Source: an uncultured Prevotellaceae bacterium (GTDB lineage Bacteria > Bacteroidota > Bacteroidia > Bacteroidales > Bacteroidaceae). From it: a stretch of DNA of 64,000 nt. Position 1 is the stretch's first letter. Each line of letters starts with the position of its first letter. The notes under the pieces were generated by a model. It was not told where the DNA came from. It ran no database searches and worked only from the letters and a program-made list of their open reading frames with translations. The stretch covers positions 124,001-188,000 of the forward strand of contig CASGAM010000006.1 in assembly GCA_949299545.1 (NCBI GenBank). The letters run 5' to 3'. The translations under genes and the position numbers were made by a program. Shown here piece by piece: positions 19,305-27,714 of this stretch.

Positions 19305-19367
19305 TCCGATCTGAATATGGATATACCTGTTAAATATGTTAAATAACATATTTTTCTGCCGATTTTG
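19305..19367. other. Start of a 686-nt gene-free region
   Basis: No gene is seen between 19305 and 19990. The region holds promoter and transcript B (19368-19471), a palindromic repeat (19705-19783), a 29-nt element shared with 21884-21912, and a promoter before the next gene. Confidence 0.6.
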
Positions 19368-19398
19368 TTTGCAGATAAGAATAAAAGCCTTACCTTTG
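19368..19398 (+). promoter_or_regulatory. Bacteroidota promoter of small transcript B
   Basis: TTTG at 19368-19371, 19-nt spacer, TACCTTTG at 19391-19398: a perfect consensus match with no full-length gene behind it. Confidence 0.8.
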
Positions 19399-19403
19399 CA
19401 TCG

Positions 19404-19471
19404 TGTTTTTCATGGTATTAGATTTAAGGTTAATTAAAGATTGGTTGTCGTGATGACAACCTTCTTTTTTT
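19404..19471 (+). ncRNA. Small orphan transcript B (about 68 nt)
   Basis: A predicted RNA from about 19404 to the T-run ending at 19471. The terminator is GGTTGTC (19443-19449), loop GTGAT, GACAACC (19455-19461), then TTC and seven T. The body contains GTTTTT, GGTATTAG, TTTAAGGT and AAAGATTG (19405-19443), all complementary to blocks of transcript A at 10636-10674. It also contains a 13-codon frame (ATG at 19412, TGA at 19451) whose stop falls in the terminator loop, so a leader-peptide role cannot be excluded. I favour a small RNA because no gene follows closely. Confidence 0.65.
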
Positions 19472-19704
19472 GTATATACTCCTTTCGCGAAAATAATTCC
19501 TGTTTTTGTTTGGATTCAGCGCAATAGTTTTCTGTAGAACGTCATTTCAAGTTCATTTGTAGCAGGTGCGTGAGTGGAAAATCTGCACCGGTTTTCCAGA
19601 GAGCCTTTCATATTCCGTCCTGTGGATGGATGGCTGTTTTTCTCCTGTTCCGGAAACGTCTGACGGCCTGTTTTGGCAGCCTGCAATGACGTCTCAAAAT
19701 GCAA

Positions 19705-19783
19705 GCGGTCGCAGCATTTGCTGCGTGCGGTCGCCTTGTAGCAGCGACAGGTAGAAAATTTTGTTGCGACCGCTCGCAATTTT
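19705..19783. repeat. Palindromic intergenic repeat, copy 1
   Basis: Segment 19729-19783 aligns without gaps to 48536-48590 with about 6 mismatches in 55 positions. It holds four GCGGTCGC/GCGACAGG/GCGACCGC-type half-sites, starting at 19705, 19727, 19744 and 19766; the first two face opposite to the last two. A small inverted repeat GCAGC-ATTT-GCTGC (19711-19724) lies inside. Confidence 0.7.
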
Positions 19784-19878
19784 GTGTAAAAAGTCGAGAT
19801 TGTAATTTGCTGATATTATTTGATTTATATTGTAAAAACATTCTCGTGCTGTTTCGAGCTTCTTGATTGTTTTTAGTT

Positions 19879-19907
19879 TGTATCAAATAATTGCTTATAT
19901 GTAACAA
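19879..19907 (+). repeat. 29-nt upstream element shared by the tandem paralogues, copy 1
   Basis: TGTATCAAATAATTGCTTAT and the following 9 nt match 21884-21912 at 26 of 29 positions. Each copy lies 80-115 nt before one of two paralogous genes. Confidence 0.65.
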
Positions 19908-19934
19908 ATTGCATAGTTGACAAGATTACTTATG

Positions 19935-19964
19935 TTGGTTTGTATTTTTATAGTATTATATTTG
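19935..19964 (+). promoter_or_regulatory. Promoter of the first tandem paralogue
   Basis: TTG at 19935-19937, 19-nt spacer, TATATTTG at 19957-19964, 27 nt before the ATG at 19991. Confidence 0.6.
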
Positions 19965-19990
19965 GGAAAAATTTAATTTCGATTTAATGT

Positions 19991-20599
19991 ATGAAAATTT
20001 TAGTAAACGAGCAAAGCGTATTTTCAAAATTTATAGTATTAATTTTATTCATTACTGTTTCGGAATACTTACCGGCAGCAGTGGACGAAAGAGGTGCTTT
20101 TTCAGGTCGTCCGGACTATATCTATTCAAATTTTCCAGACTTTAAATTACATAATGTAGAATTAACGGCTGATACGACGAGGCTTACGTTCCGGATACCG
20201 CAGGGCTTGAACGTCGAACATTTTTTTGCCAACAGTTTTCTTGTTGATGAGAAAGGTAAACGTTATCCGGTGAATGACAAAGGAACTCCTCGTTTCATAC
20301 CGGTACCGGAAGAAGAGGATTGTTTCTGTTCGGAATTCCTTTTGACGTTTCCTGCTTTTCCTGATAATACAACGAGTTTTGATTTTATCGGTGGATACGA
20401 GAAGGGCGCGTTGCAGATTTACGGCATACATCATCCTGAAGAATATTCTGTTGGAAGATCTGAGAATCTTGACTTGCAGAAATTCAAGACATCCGAATGG
20501 GGAACATTTGCCAAAGATACAGTTTGTATTCGTGGACGTATAACCATAGATGGTAGAGGTGACCTTATTTACCCGGTGGCGATACCCAATGTAGGTTAG
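19991..20599 (+). CDS. N-terminal part of a frameshifted secreted protein (thioredoxin-like paralogue)
   Basis: A 202-residue fragment with a hydrophobic signal segment (residues 13-30). Its region FLVDEKGKRYPVNDKGTPRF and GALQIYGIHHP parallels YLIDEEGKRY and GMFRIYGIHDA in the 663-residue protein encoded at 21995. Reading stops at TAG 20597-20599, and homology resumes in another frame just downstream (20617 onward). The two frames differ by one nucleotide lost (or two gained) between 20563 and 20599, most likely near 20593-20598. This is the front half of one broken gene or of a sequencing error. The function is unknown; it was probably a periplasmic or surface protein. Confidence 0.7.
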   Translation: MKILVNEQSVFSKFIVLILFITVSEYLPAAVDERGAFSGRPDYIYSNFPDFKLHNVELTADTTRLTFRIPQGLNVEHFFANSFLVDEKGKRYPVNDKGTPRFIPVPEEEDCFCSEFLLTFPAFPDNTTSFDFIGGYEKGALQIYGIHHPEEYSVGRSENLDLQKFKTSEWGTFAKDTVCIRGRITIDGRGDLIYPVAIPNVG

Positions 20600-20616
20600 A
20601 CTATATTCTTCCCAGA

Positions 20617-21840
20617 TTGCGCTATGAGCAGTCGGTATTTATTCATCTTGATGCGGACGGCAATTTTGAAACGCGTTTTGTGACGGATCATCCCATTTGG
20701 AATTATATTTCATGCGTATATAAAGGACAGGAATACCTGATACCGTTCTATGTACGTCCGGGTGAAACGTTGCAGATAGAAGCTCAAAACATTCACCGCT
20801 CCGACAGGAGTATCCGTTACAGCGGATCGAATCGTAAGCATTACGAGAATTTGCTTCTGAATGCACCCATATTCTTTACAGATCCGCAAAGAGATGATAC
20901 CAACACAGAGGGAAAACTTCGCTCTTTGGCCTTGTACATCGGCAAAAAATACAAGCTCTCCAAAGAAGAACAACATCTGTGGAATCTGGCCTGCCTGTTG
21001 GAAACGAGCAAGCGGACGAACGATGATTCAGGTCTAAGGGTTTTGCCGGCTGATGACATGGCCATGGAAATCATACCGACTTATGCCAGTTATCTCCGAA
21101 ACAGGACCGGCAATGTATATGTTGCAAGCCGACAGCAGACAGTGACAGAAATTGTAGGAACAGAGGATTTGCAGACAGTTTTGCAAGACATGTTCGGCAT
21201 CTTTAACGATAAATATGGTGCGTCATCCCATGCCCCGTCTAATATTGTACAAGCAAGTGTGATTGCGCAGTTGCCTCAGTTTAAGTTCGTTTGTGGCGGT
21301 GACGGAGCGACGCTGACAAATATGTTGGATAAATTTTTCTTCTCGGAATATTATAAAGTAAAAGCGCAGACAGTCATCGACCGACTGATACAATATGAGG
21401 ATTTTCACTATGTTTTGTCGAACAAGAGGGCTCAAGAACTGTTAGACAGTATCGCCAGACCTTTTTCTGGAAAATATGTGATTATTACGCAGATTGACGC
21501 CAGACGTGACTATGAGTTTATGTTACGTTGGGAGGCAATGCGTTATGATTTCCGTAATCATCCGGACATACAGCTGGTATTCATTTCTGATGACGGCAGA
21601 CGCTATCCGTCAGAACCGCAATTTATGGATAATTTACTGGAGGAAGACTGTTATATAAAGTTGGGTACAGATGATTTCAGACTGTTGTGCGAGCAGTTGG
21701 GGATAGCTTATGGATTTGCGCCGACATCTGTTATGCTTGACCGTTCGGGACAACTTTGCAATGGATATGCTCCACCATTTTACAGCGAACTTGCTTTCAG
21801 GCAGTCTGTCCGGGAGCTTTTGAACGGAGAAACGGAATGA
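20617..21840 (+). CDS. C-terminal part of the frameshifted secreted protein
   Basis: A 407-codon continuation with no ATG near its beginning (the first possible start is TTG at 20617) and no ribosome site, so it is unlikely to be translated alone. YEQSVFIHLDADGNF and PFYVRPGETLQIEA match the middle of the 663-residue paralogue (PISFYVRPGDTLDITA). The YVRPGDTL turn is usual in the N-terminal domains of Bacteroidota TlpA-type proteins. The C-terminal 130 residues (KYVIITQIDARRDYEFML, FAPTSVMLDRSG) look like a thioredoxin fold that has lost the CxxC redox pair. Confidence 0.65.
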   Translation: MRYEQSVFIHLDADGNFETRFVTDHPIWNYISCVYKGQEYLIPFYVRPGETLQIEAQNIHRSDRSIRYSGSNRKHYENLLLNAPIFFTDPQRDDTNTEGKLRSLALYIGKKYKLSKEEQHLWNLACLLETSKRTNDDSGLRVLPADDMAMEIIPTYASYLRNRTGNVYVASRQQTVTEIVGTEDLQTVLQDMFGIFNDKYGASSHAPSNIVQASVIAQLPQFKFVCGGDGATLTNMLDKFFFSEYYKVKAQTVIDRLIQYEDFHYVLSNKRAQELLDSIARPFSGKYVIITQIDARRDYEFMLRWEAMRYDFRNHPDIQLVFISDDGRRYPSEPQFMDNLLEEDCYIKLGTDDFRLLCEQLGIAYGFAPTSVMLDRSGQLCNGYAPPFYSELAFRQSVRELLNGETE

Positions 21841-21883
21841 CAAATTGGTCAAGAGGCATTTTTATGCGTCCTGATTTTTAATC

Positions 21884-21912
21884 TGTATCAAATAATTACT
21901 TATGTGTAATAA
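21884..21912 (+). repeat. 29-nt upstream element shared by the tandem paralogues, copy 2
   Basis: Matches 19879-19907 at 26 of 29 positions; lies 83 nt before the ATG of the second paralogue. Confidence 0.65.
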
Positions 21913-21950
21913 GTTAAAAAGACGGTTTTTTTTTATTCGTAAGTAAGTCT

Positions 21951-21958
21951 TAACTTTG
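21951..21958 (+). promoter_or_regulatory. -7 box of the second tandem paralogue
   Basis: TAACTTTG matches TAnnTTTG, 36 nt before the ATG; the -33 position is a T-run without a clear TTTG. Confidence 0.45.
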
Positions 21959-21994
21959 AAATATTTCTTTTGATAACTTTAAGTCTAATAATTT

Positions 21995-23986
21995 ATGAAA
22001 AAGAAAAGTATTTTATGGTTGCTCATCCTGTTGCCACTTATCGCGCAGGGTAAGCGTGAAGTCGTATATACCCGTTTGCAGTCGTTGTATTCCAATGCGG
22101 GGATTCTGACGATGGACAAGGTGGCGTTGTCCGATACGGCCACGGTCATGTATTTTACAGCAAAAGGGGCTATCAACAGTGGTTTCCAATTTGCTCCGAC
22201 AACCTATTTGATTGATGAGGAGGGTAAACGCTATTCCTTAAAAGGGGCAGTGGGACTGACCGTCGGCAAACCAAGTTATATTCCCAAGACCGGACAAATG
22301 GAATTCAGTCTGCTCTTTGAGCCGATGCCGACGGATACGAAACTATTTGATCTGGTGGAAGGGGCAGATGAGGGCATGTTCCGCATTTATGGTATCCATG
22401 ACGCCAAGGTCAATGTGAAGATTCCGGTCGCTGAAGAAGTAATAGATCCGGAGGAAACGGCGGAAGCAATGTTCCGAAAGGGGACGGCCGTGGTGCGCGG
22501 TAAAATCGAGTGGAATACCGACAACCGGAATGCCGGACTCATGTTCTTTAATTTTGCGAAGATGGGTGAGGCCGACATCGTGCCTTACGAGATGACCCGG
22601 CAGTGTGCGATCCTGCAAAAGGACGGGACATTTTATGCGGAACTTTCCTTAGACCATCCGGTGTGGGCGGATATGACGCTGAAAGGGATGAGCCCCATTT
22701 CCTTTTATGTGCGTCCCGGCGACACGCTCGACATTACGGCCAAAAAGACGGCAGCCAACGATATGGCGGCAGAGTATGCCAGCAGTCATCCGAAAGGGTG
22801 TTATGCCAGTTTGTTGAAACATCAGGATGTACCGTTCGTCCTTTACAGTTGGGAGCGTCTGACACAAAACGAACAGAACCTCAGTAATGAGCATTTCCTG
22901 AAAGAAGTTGAGGCATGTGTGGCTGAAAATATGAGGCTTTGCGATTACTTTGCATGGAAATACCGGTTTTCTCCGTGGGAAACACATCTCCTGAAGAACC
23001 GGCAGCGGCTCGTTTTGACAGAAAGAAATCTTTTGTTAGCCTCTCGCTTGTTTGAAACCCATGTGCAAGTTCCGCGGAACAGGGTCGTGGAAGCGGAAGA
23101 TTTTATCGGTTACGATTATTCGGCTTTTAAGCTGTTGAATATATTCCCGTCTTTGGATGACCCGTCTTTGTCTTTCATGCCTGACGCTTTGGGTTATCCG
23201 TCGGTGTTGAATAAGGTACCGCCCGTCACCTTTGCGACATCGTATGCTTCTTTCAATAAATCTCCGGAAGGGGTCGATGTTCCGTCTGCCAGGGATTATA
23301 CCATGATGGAAACGGTGCGCTTGCAGGTGGAGGCCATACGCGACCTGACCGGAATGGAAGGTGTGCCATGGGCGGTGCAGGCTTTCCTTACTTCCATGAT
23401 TACACGGCTCTATGATTTTATGGGACCTGAAGAGCGCGAAAACTTTGTGTCGTATGTGTCTTCCTATTTGACATATCCTTTTTTCCAGAAAAAAATCGTG
23501 GAGCTGAACCGTTTGATAGAACGTTCGGCGTCATGGCTTTATGAGTTGCCGGAAGGGAAAGGTTATCAAAGCATAAAGAACGCGTTGGATGACTATAAAG
23601 GACGGTATGTGCAAATGGTATTTCTGGATTCACCAAAAGAGGATTACCGGTTTTATAACAGCACATCGGTGAGAAACCTGGCATTAGACTATAATAAGAA
23701 CAATTCTGACTTAGTATTTCTTGTGATTGTCAATCGGGATGTCTATGCCGGAACGAAGGAGCTTGATAGGTTGCAGACTGGGCTGAATCGTCCGCGGCTA
23801 ATGTGGTTTGACAATGAGACTTTCTTGGAAATGCAAAGTCTGCTCAGATTTTCCGGGGTTGCGGCGCAAAGGACTTTCGACCGCAACGGGCTGGTGTTCA
23901 AACGGTCGCTTGACATGACAAACGAAACTTATTTCCGTCAGTGTTTACGCAATATATTGGAGGCAGAAAATAAAATGCCTAAATAA
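21995..23986 (+). CDS. Secreted protein with degenerate thioredoxin-like C-terminus
   Basis: A 663-residue exported protein with signal peptide MKKKSILWLLILLPLIAQG. The N-terminal part (20-270) contains YLIDEEGKRY, MFRIYGIHDA and the SFYVRPGDTL turn known from TlpA/DUF4369-like Bacteroidota proteins. A helical middle part follows. The last 130 residues (RYVQMVFLDSPKEDYRFYN, RNGLVFKRSLDM) have thioredoxin-like spacing but no CxxC, so disulfide chemistry is not expected. It is the intact paralogue of the frameshifted gene upstream; the two arose by tandem duplication, including their upstream element. The function is unknown. A terminator follows 55 nt after the stop. Confidence 0.75.
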   Translation: MKKKSILWLLILLPLIAQGKREVVYTRLQSLYSNAGILTMDKVALSDTATVMYFTAKGAINSGFQFAPTTYLIDEEGKRYSLKGAVGLTVGKPSYIPKTGQMEFSLLFEPMPTDTKLFDLVEGADEGMFRIYGIHDAKVNVKIPVAEEVIDPEETAEAMFRKGTAVVRGKIEWNTDNRNAGLMFFNFAKMGEADIVPYEMTRQCAILQKDGTFYAELSLDHPVWADMTLKGMSPISFYVRPGDTLDITAKKTAANDMAAEYASSHPKGCYASLLKHQDVPFVLYSWERLTQNEQNLSNEHFLKEVEACVAENMRLCDYFAWKYRFSPWETHLLKNRQRLVLTERNLLLASRLFETHVQVPRNRVVEAEDFIGYDYSAFKLLNIFPSLDDPSLSFMPDALGYPSVLNKVPPVTFATSYASFNKSPEGVDVPSARDYTMMETVRLQVEAIRDLTGMEGVPWAVQAFLTSMITRLYDFMGPEERENFVSYVSSYLTYPFFQKKIVELNRLIERSASWLYELPEGKGYQSIKNALDDYKGRYVQMVFLDSPKEDYRFYNSTSVRNLALDYNKNNSDLVFLVIVNRDVYAGTKELDRLQTGLNRPRLMWFDNETFLEMQSLLRFSGVAAQRTFDRNGLVFKRSLDMTNETYFRQCLRNILEAENKMPK

Positions 23987-24040
23987 CGGATTGTATAATA
24001 AATAACAGACGGACAGGTAATCTGCATCATTTGTTATATG

Positions 24041-24079
24041 TTTACCCCCAAAGCGCTTCAATAGCCTTTTGGGGGTAAA
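24041..24079 (+). terminator. Terminator after the 663-residue gene
   Basis: TTTACCCCCAAA (24041-24052) pairs with TTTGGGGGTAAA (24068-24079), 12 bp, with further inner pairing; T-rich sequence follows on the plus strand. Confidence 0.6.
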
Positions 24080-24146
24080 TGGTTGTTTTTGTCGTTATCA
24101 TTGTTATAATTGTAGAGTTGCGGGATGAAGAGTCGGAAAAGTTTTT

Positions 24147-24154
24147 TATATTTG
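24147..24154 (+). promoter_or_regulatory. -7 box of the seven-gene operon
   Basis: TATATTTG matches the -7 consensus and would give a leader of about 115 nt before the BFN gene. No clear -33 box. This is the only promoter-like signal I see before the operon. Confidence 0.4.
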
Positions 24155-24274
24155 CAGATAATTTTTCCGGCTGTTTATTCCGCCTTTTTGTTTGGTGGCG
24201 TACGGCTGCCGCAGGCGGGTGGTATGATAGGTTTTGTCTGTGCCGTATCGGCATAAAATAACAATGCAGATGAA

Positions 24275-24832
24275 ATGGATGAAAGTGTAAGAGAACTGAA
24301 TATTATTTCCGTAACCAAGTGTACGAGAGACGGCGGTGCGTATATGGCTATTCTTAAAGAGAAAGGCGGCCAGCGGATCATGCCGGTGTTGATGGAGCGG
24401 AGTGACGCCTTCCAGCTGCTGATGAAGATGAAGGGAGCGCGCCTGATGGGCATGCCCTTGAACATAGCGGATATTATGCGTTCGGTGTTCTCCCAGTCGG
24501 AGATGGATATTGTCGAGGTACGTATAGCAGCTGTCCAGGCGGGCATTACTTATTGCCATATCCTTTTCAGGGAACACGGCACTTTCAGGATGGTGCGTTT
24601 TTGCAAGGCGGCGGACGGGTTGATATTGGCATATACGTTCGGCAGCCGTATTACCATCAATGAGGGGTTGCTGGCGCAGCAGTATATGCGTGATTTGGGC
24701 GACGGCGCATATTCCATGCCGGTCAACTCGGTGAATGTGGAGGCGTTGGAGGAAGCCCTGAAACGGGTCGTAGAGGAAGAGAATTATGAACTGGCATCGC
24801 AGTTGCGCGATGAAATTAACCGACGTAAATGA
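24275..24832 (+). CDS. Bifunctional nuclease-domain protein (BFN/DUF151) with UvrB/UvrC motif
   Basis: A 185-residue protein. Residues about 8-135 are a BFN (DUF151) domain, with MDESVRELNIISVTKC at the start and HSLLLxxLL-like region DAFQLLMKMKGARLMG; family members have been reported to degrade DNA and RNA. Residues about 150-185 form a UvrB/UvrC-type helical motif (LKRVVEEENYELASQLRDEI), used for protein contacts. It is cytosolic. It opens a tight operon; its TGA overlaps the rsmE ATG by 4 nt (24829-24832). The biological role in Bacteroidales is not established. Confidence 0.88.
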   Translation: MDESVRELNIISVTKCTRDGGAYMAILKEKGGQRIMPVLMERSDAFQLLMKMKGARLMGMPLNIADIMRSVFSQSEMDIVEVRIAAVQAGITYCHILFREHGTFRMVRFCKAADGLILAYTFGSRITINEGLLAQQYMRDLGDGAYSMPVNSVNVEALEEALKRVVEEENYELASQLRDEINRRK

Positions 24833-25596
24833 AAGAAATCAGATATTTTTATGCACCGGATGCGCCGGACAGCCTTTTGCTGCCGCCGGACGAAGCGGCA
24901 CATTGTGTCAGGGTGCTCCGACTGGCGGAAGGGGATACCATCTGCCTGACAGACGGCAAGGGCCTGTTCCTTGAAGGGGAGATAGTGGCGGCAACGCCCA
25001 AAAAATGTATGTTTCGCGTTGTGCGTGAGGAAATGAAAGAACGGGAGTGGAGCGGACATCTGCACATAGCCGTGGCGCCGACCAAGAACAGTGACCGTAT
25101 GGAGTGGTTGGCAGAGAAGGCGACGGAAATTGGTTTTGACGAGCTGACCTTTTTGGATTGCAAGAACTCGGAGCGCAAGGTCGTAAAGACGGAACGTATT
25201 GACAAGATATTGGTTTCGGCCATGAAACAAAGCCACAAGGCTTATAAACCGCAGTTGAACGGCATGACGGATTTTATGCGGTTCATTTCGCAGGAATGGC
25301 CCGGGCAGAAGTTCATCGCCCATTGTTATGATGAGGCTGATGTGCTGGGCAAGGAGCAAAAAGAAGAGCGGGAAAAGGAGATGACGGTCGGTAAGCCTTT
25401 TCTGCCGGACGTCCTTGACCCGCAGCAGGATGCGCTGGTCATGGTGGGGCCGGAAGGTGATTTCAGTATTGAAGAGGTGCAGGCTGCTCACAGACATGGG
25501 TTCCGTTCCGTCAGTCTGGGGCGCTGCCGTTTGCGTACGGAGACAGCAGCTTTGGTGGCGGTGCATCTGATGAATCTTAAACATGCTTTGGAATAG
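24829..25596 (+). CDS. rsmE: 16S rRNA (uracil-N3)-methyltransferase RsmE
   Basis: A 255-residue SPOUT (trefoil-knot) methyltransferase that modifies U1498 of 16S rRNA. The N-terminal PUA-like part contains HCVRVLRLAEGDTICLTDGKG (split by the family turn). The knot motifs are APTKNSDRMEWLAEKATEIGFDE near residue 83, VMVGPEGDFSIEE near 204 and SLGRCRLRTETAALVA near 226. An insertion of about 20 charged residues (KEQKEERE) precedes the knot. It overlaps the BFN gene by 4 nt and is followed after 16 nt by the DUF4836 gene. Confidence 0.95.
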   Translation: MKEIRYFYAPDAPDSLLLPPDEAAHCVRVLRLAEGDTICLTDGKGLFLEGEIVAATPKKCMFRVVREEMKEREWSGHLHIAVAPTKNSDRMEWLAEKATEIGFDELTFLDCKNSERKVVKTERIDKILVSAMKQSHKAYKPQLNGMTDFMRFISQEWPGQKFIAHCYDEADVLGKEQKEEREKEMTVGKPFLPDVLDPQQDALVMVGPEGDFSIEEVQAAHRHGFRSVSLGRCRLRTETAALVAVHLMNLKHALE

Positions 25597-25612
25597 TATA
25601 TAAATAAAAACG

Positions 25613-27073
25613 ATGAAGAATAAAAAGGGGTTATATATAGTCTTGTTCGTGTTGTGCTGTACGCTCGTTTGGGCATATTACAGTTTTGTGTGGAGTGATT
25701 ATCTGGCTGTTTTGCCATCTCATCCCAAGGCTCTGGCGACTGTCAATATCGAGCAGTTGGCGAAAGAGTCTGGTTTGGAAGCCGCTGATGCGGAACATTT
25801 CGGTCTGACACCCCAAGATATGGAACGTATAGGGGTAAACTGGTCAAAAGATGTTTTTTCTTTTATCACGGCGAAGGAGTATGTCGGACTGTTGGCGGCT
25901 GTAGCAGATGAGGATAAGTTGACGGCTTTTTTTGAGTCTTTGAATGAAAGGGACATTTGTGGTGCAGTAGAAAAGGTTCGTGGAGTCCGGTGGGTTGTTT
26001 TGCATGAGAACTGGTTGATCGGTTATGATGACGAAGCATTATTATTGATGGGGCCGGCTGTCGGGGCGGATATTAATATGTTACGTCAGGAAATGTTACG
26101 TTGTTTTCGTCAGGACTCAGAAGAGAGCGGGTGTAACTCTCCGCTTTATGACGAAGTGAAAACACGTCGAAGTTCCGTATCACTGATAACGACCCTCGAT
26201 GCCCTGCCGGCTGCATATAATGAAAAATTCAGGTTAGGGCTTCCTGAACATGCGACGCTCGGTGACATTACTGTGGTGGCAGATTTCCTTTTCGAGCCAT
26301 CCAAACTGACGCTGAATTGTGAAATCGGTTCCCGTAATGAAGAAATCAATAAGTATTATGAGAAGTTAGCGGTGATAGACGACAAAATTCACGGACGTTT
26401 CATATCGGCTGCGGACAGTACGACCCTGTTGTGGGGAAGTACCCATATCGAGGGGCAGGCCTTGCTGGAGGAATTGCGGAAAGATCCGTCGATTCGGACG
26501 TTTCTTTTAGGGCTGAACATGAGTTTGGATGCCGACCTCATTATCCGTAGTATAAACGGTGATGCAGTTTTCAGATTGGATTCTATCGATGAGCAGGATA
26601 AACTATCTTATACCATGATGACAGAGATTGATGATAAGTCTTTTCTGGATGGCGTAGATTATTGGACAAAGTCTTCACCGGTGCATGGAGGCATAAGATT
26701 TAGCGTGTTGCAAGATGATGATTTTCGTTTGGATATACAAAACCGTGCGATTTACATTGGTGTGAAGGATGATTGTTTTTATATGTCGTCGCATAGTGAG
26801 GAGGCGGCAGTCTTACTGCTTGACGAGCCCGGTGTGTTGTCGCCATGGTCGAAAGCTATTTGCGACAGCCGTTACTTTGTGTGGGTGAACATGGAACAAC
26901 TCGCACGAACACCGTTTGTTGAACGTCGATTGTCAGGTCCGGCATATGCTTATTGGGCGCAGCGTCTCGCTACAGTCGGTTCATTCGTTTTGTATTCCAA
27001 GGATCCGCAGCATATTGCTTTTGAGATGACAACAAAGGATAACGAGAATCTGATAAAGGCATTTTTAGAATGA
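25613..27073 (+). CDS. DUF4836-like membrane-anchored protein
   Basis: A 486-residue protein with one N-terminal membrane anchor (residues 7-25) and a large extracytoplasmic part. The beginning of the mature region (VLPSHPKALATVNIEQLAKESGL) resembles DUF4836 proteins of Bacteroidales, whose function is unknown; membership is my judgement. The domain appears to be an internal duplication of a beta-rich unit (regions about 40-230 and 250-470). Its TGA overlaps the ATG of an ABC ATPase by 4 nt, and the permease follows. It may therefore be the periplasmic partner of that ABC pair. Confidence 0.65.
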   Translation: MKNKKGLYIVLFVLCCTLVWAYYSFVWSDYLAVLPSHPKALATVNIEQLAKESGLEAADAEHFGLTPQDMERIGVNWSKDVFSFITAKEYVGLLAAVADEDKLTAFFESLNERDICGAVEKVRGVRWVVLHENWLIGYDDEALLLMGPAVGADINMLRQEMLRCFRQDSEESGCNSPLYDEVKTRRSSVSLITTLDALPAAYNEKFRLGLPEHATLGDITVVADFLFEPSKLTLNCEIGSRNEEINKYYEKLAVIDDKIHGRFISAADSTTLLWGSTHIEGQALLEELRKDPSIRTFLLGLNMSLDADLIIRSINGDAVFRLDSIDEQDKLSYTMMTEIDDKSFLDGVDYWTKSSPVHGGIRFSVLQDDDFRLDIQNRAIYIGVKDDCFYMSSHSEEAAVLLLDEPGVLSPWSKAICDSRYFVWVNMEQLARTPFVERRLSGPAYAYWAQRLATVGSFVLYSKDPQHIAFEMTTKDNENLIKAFLE

Positions 27074-27714
27074 ATACGATTACATTGAAGCAGACTTTGC
27101 CGGAGGTGTTTTCCTCCCGTGATGATATACGGAGCGATATTTGGCATCAGGAACTATCATTCCGGAAAGGCGAGATTTGTCTGATAGAGGCTGGTTCAGG
27201 GAAAGGCAAGTCGTCTTTATGCAGTTATATATACGGGTACAGGGATGATTATCAAGGTCTGATCTGTTTTGATGGGAAGAACATCCGTAATTTTGTTGTA
27301 AAGGACTGGGTAGAGATGCGTAAAAAGTCATTGAGCCTGTTATTTCAGGAACTGCGCCTTTTCCCGGAACTGACGGCATACGAGAACGTAGCGGTAAAAA
27401 ACAGTCTGACAGGTTATAAAACACGTCGTCAGATTGAGGAATGGTTTGAGAGGTTGGGATTGGCGGATAAAATGCAGGCGCCTGTTGCGCGGATGAGTTT
27501 CGGTCAGCAACAGCGGGTTGCCATGATGCGCGCACTGGCGCAGCCTTTTGACTTTCTGCTTGTTGACGAGCCGGTAAGTCACCTTGACGAAGAGAACAGC
27601 CGTATTATGGGGGAAATGATGTTGGAGGAAGTCAGGAAACAGGGAGCCGGTGTAGTTGCTACCAGCATAGGCAAACACATGATATTGGAATACGATAAAA
27701 TATTCAAGTTATGA
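27070..27714 (+). CDS. ABC transporter ATP-binding protein (LolD/FtsE/MacB-like)
   Basis: A 214-residue ATPase. Walker A is EAGSGKGKSS near residue 40, the Q-loop is LLFQELRLF near 92, the signature is MSFGQQQRVAMMRA near 140, Walker B is FDFLLVDEP near 160, and the D-loop is SHLDE. Where LolD/MacB relatives have the switch histidine (VTHD), this sequence reads ATSIGK, so the H-loop His is replaced by Ser. The signature is MSFGQ in place of LSGGQ. It is coupled by 4-nt overlaps on both sides to the DUF4836-like gene and the permease. The size and pairing fit the MacB/LolCDE/FtsEX class, which performs mechanical work across the membrane and does not transport in the classical way. Confidence 0.88.
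   Translation: MNTITLKQTLPEVFSSRDDIRSDIWHQELSFRKGEICLIEAGSGKGKSSLCSYIYGYRDDYQGLICFDGKNIRNFVVKDWVEMRKKSLSLLFQELRLFPELTAYENVAVKNSLTGYKTRRQIEEWFERLGLADKMQAPVARMSFGQQQRVAMMRALAQPFDFLLVDEPVSHLDEENSRIMGEMMLEEVRKQGAGVVATSIGKHMILEYDKIFKL

Noticed and set aside
19566-19754. Short open frames around the palindromic repeat
   Set aside because: They run through the repeat half-sites, have no ribosome site and no protein-like composition.
19705-19783. Palindromic repeat as a CRISPR array
   Set aside because: Half-sites are only 8-12 nt, alternate in orientation and have no unique spacers of normal length; no cas genes in the window.
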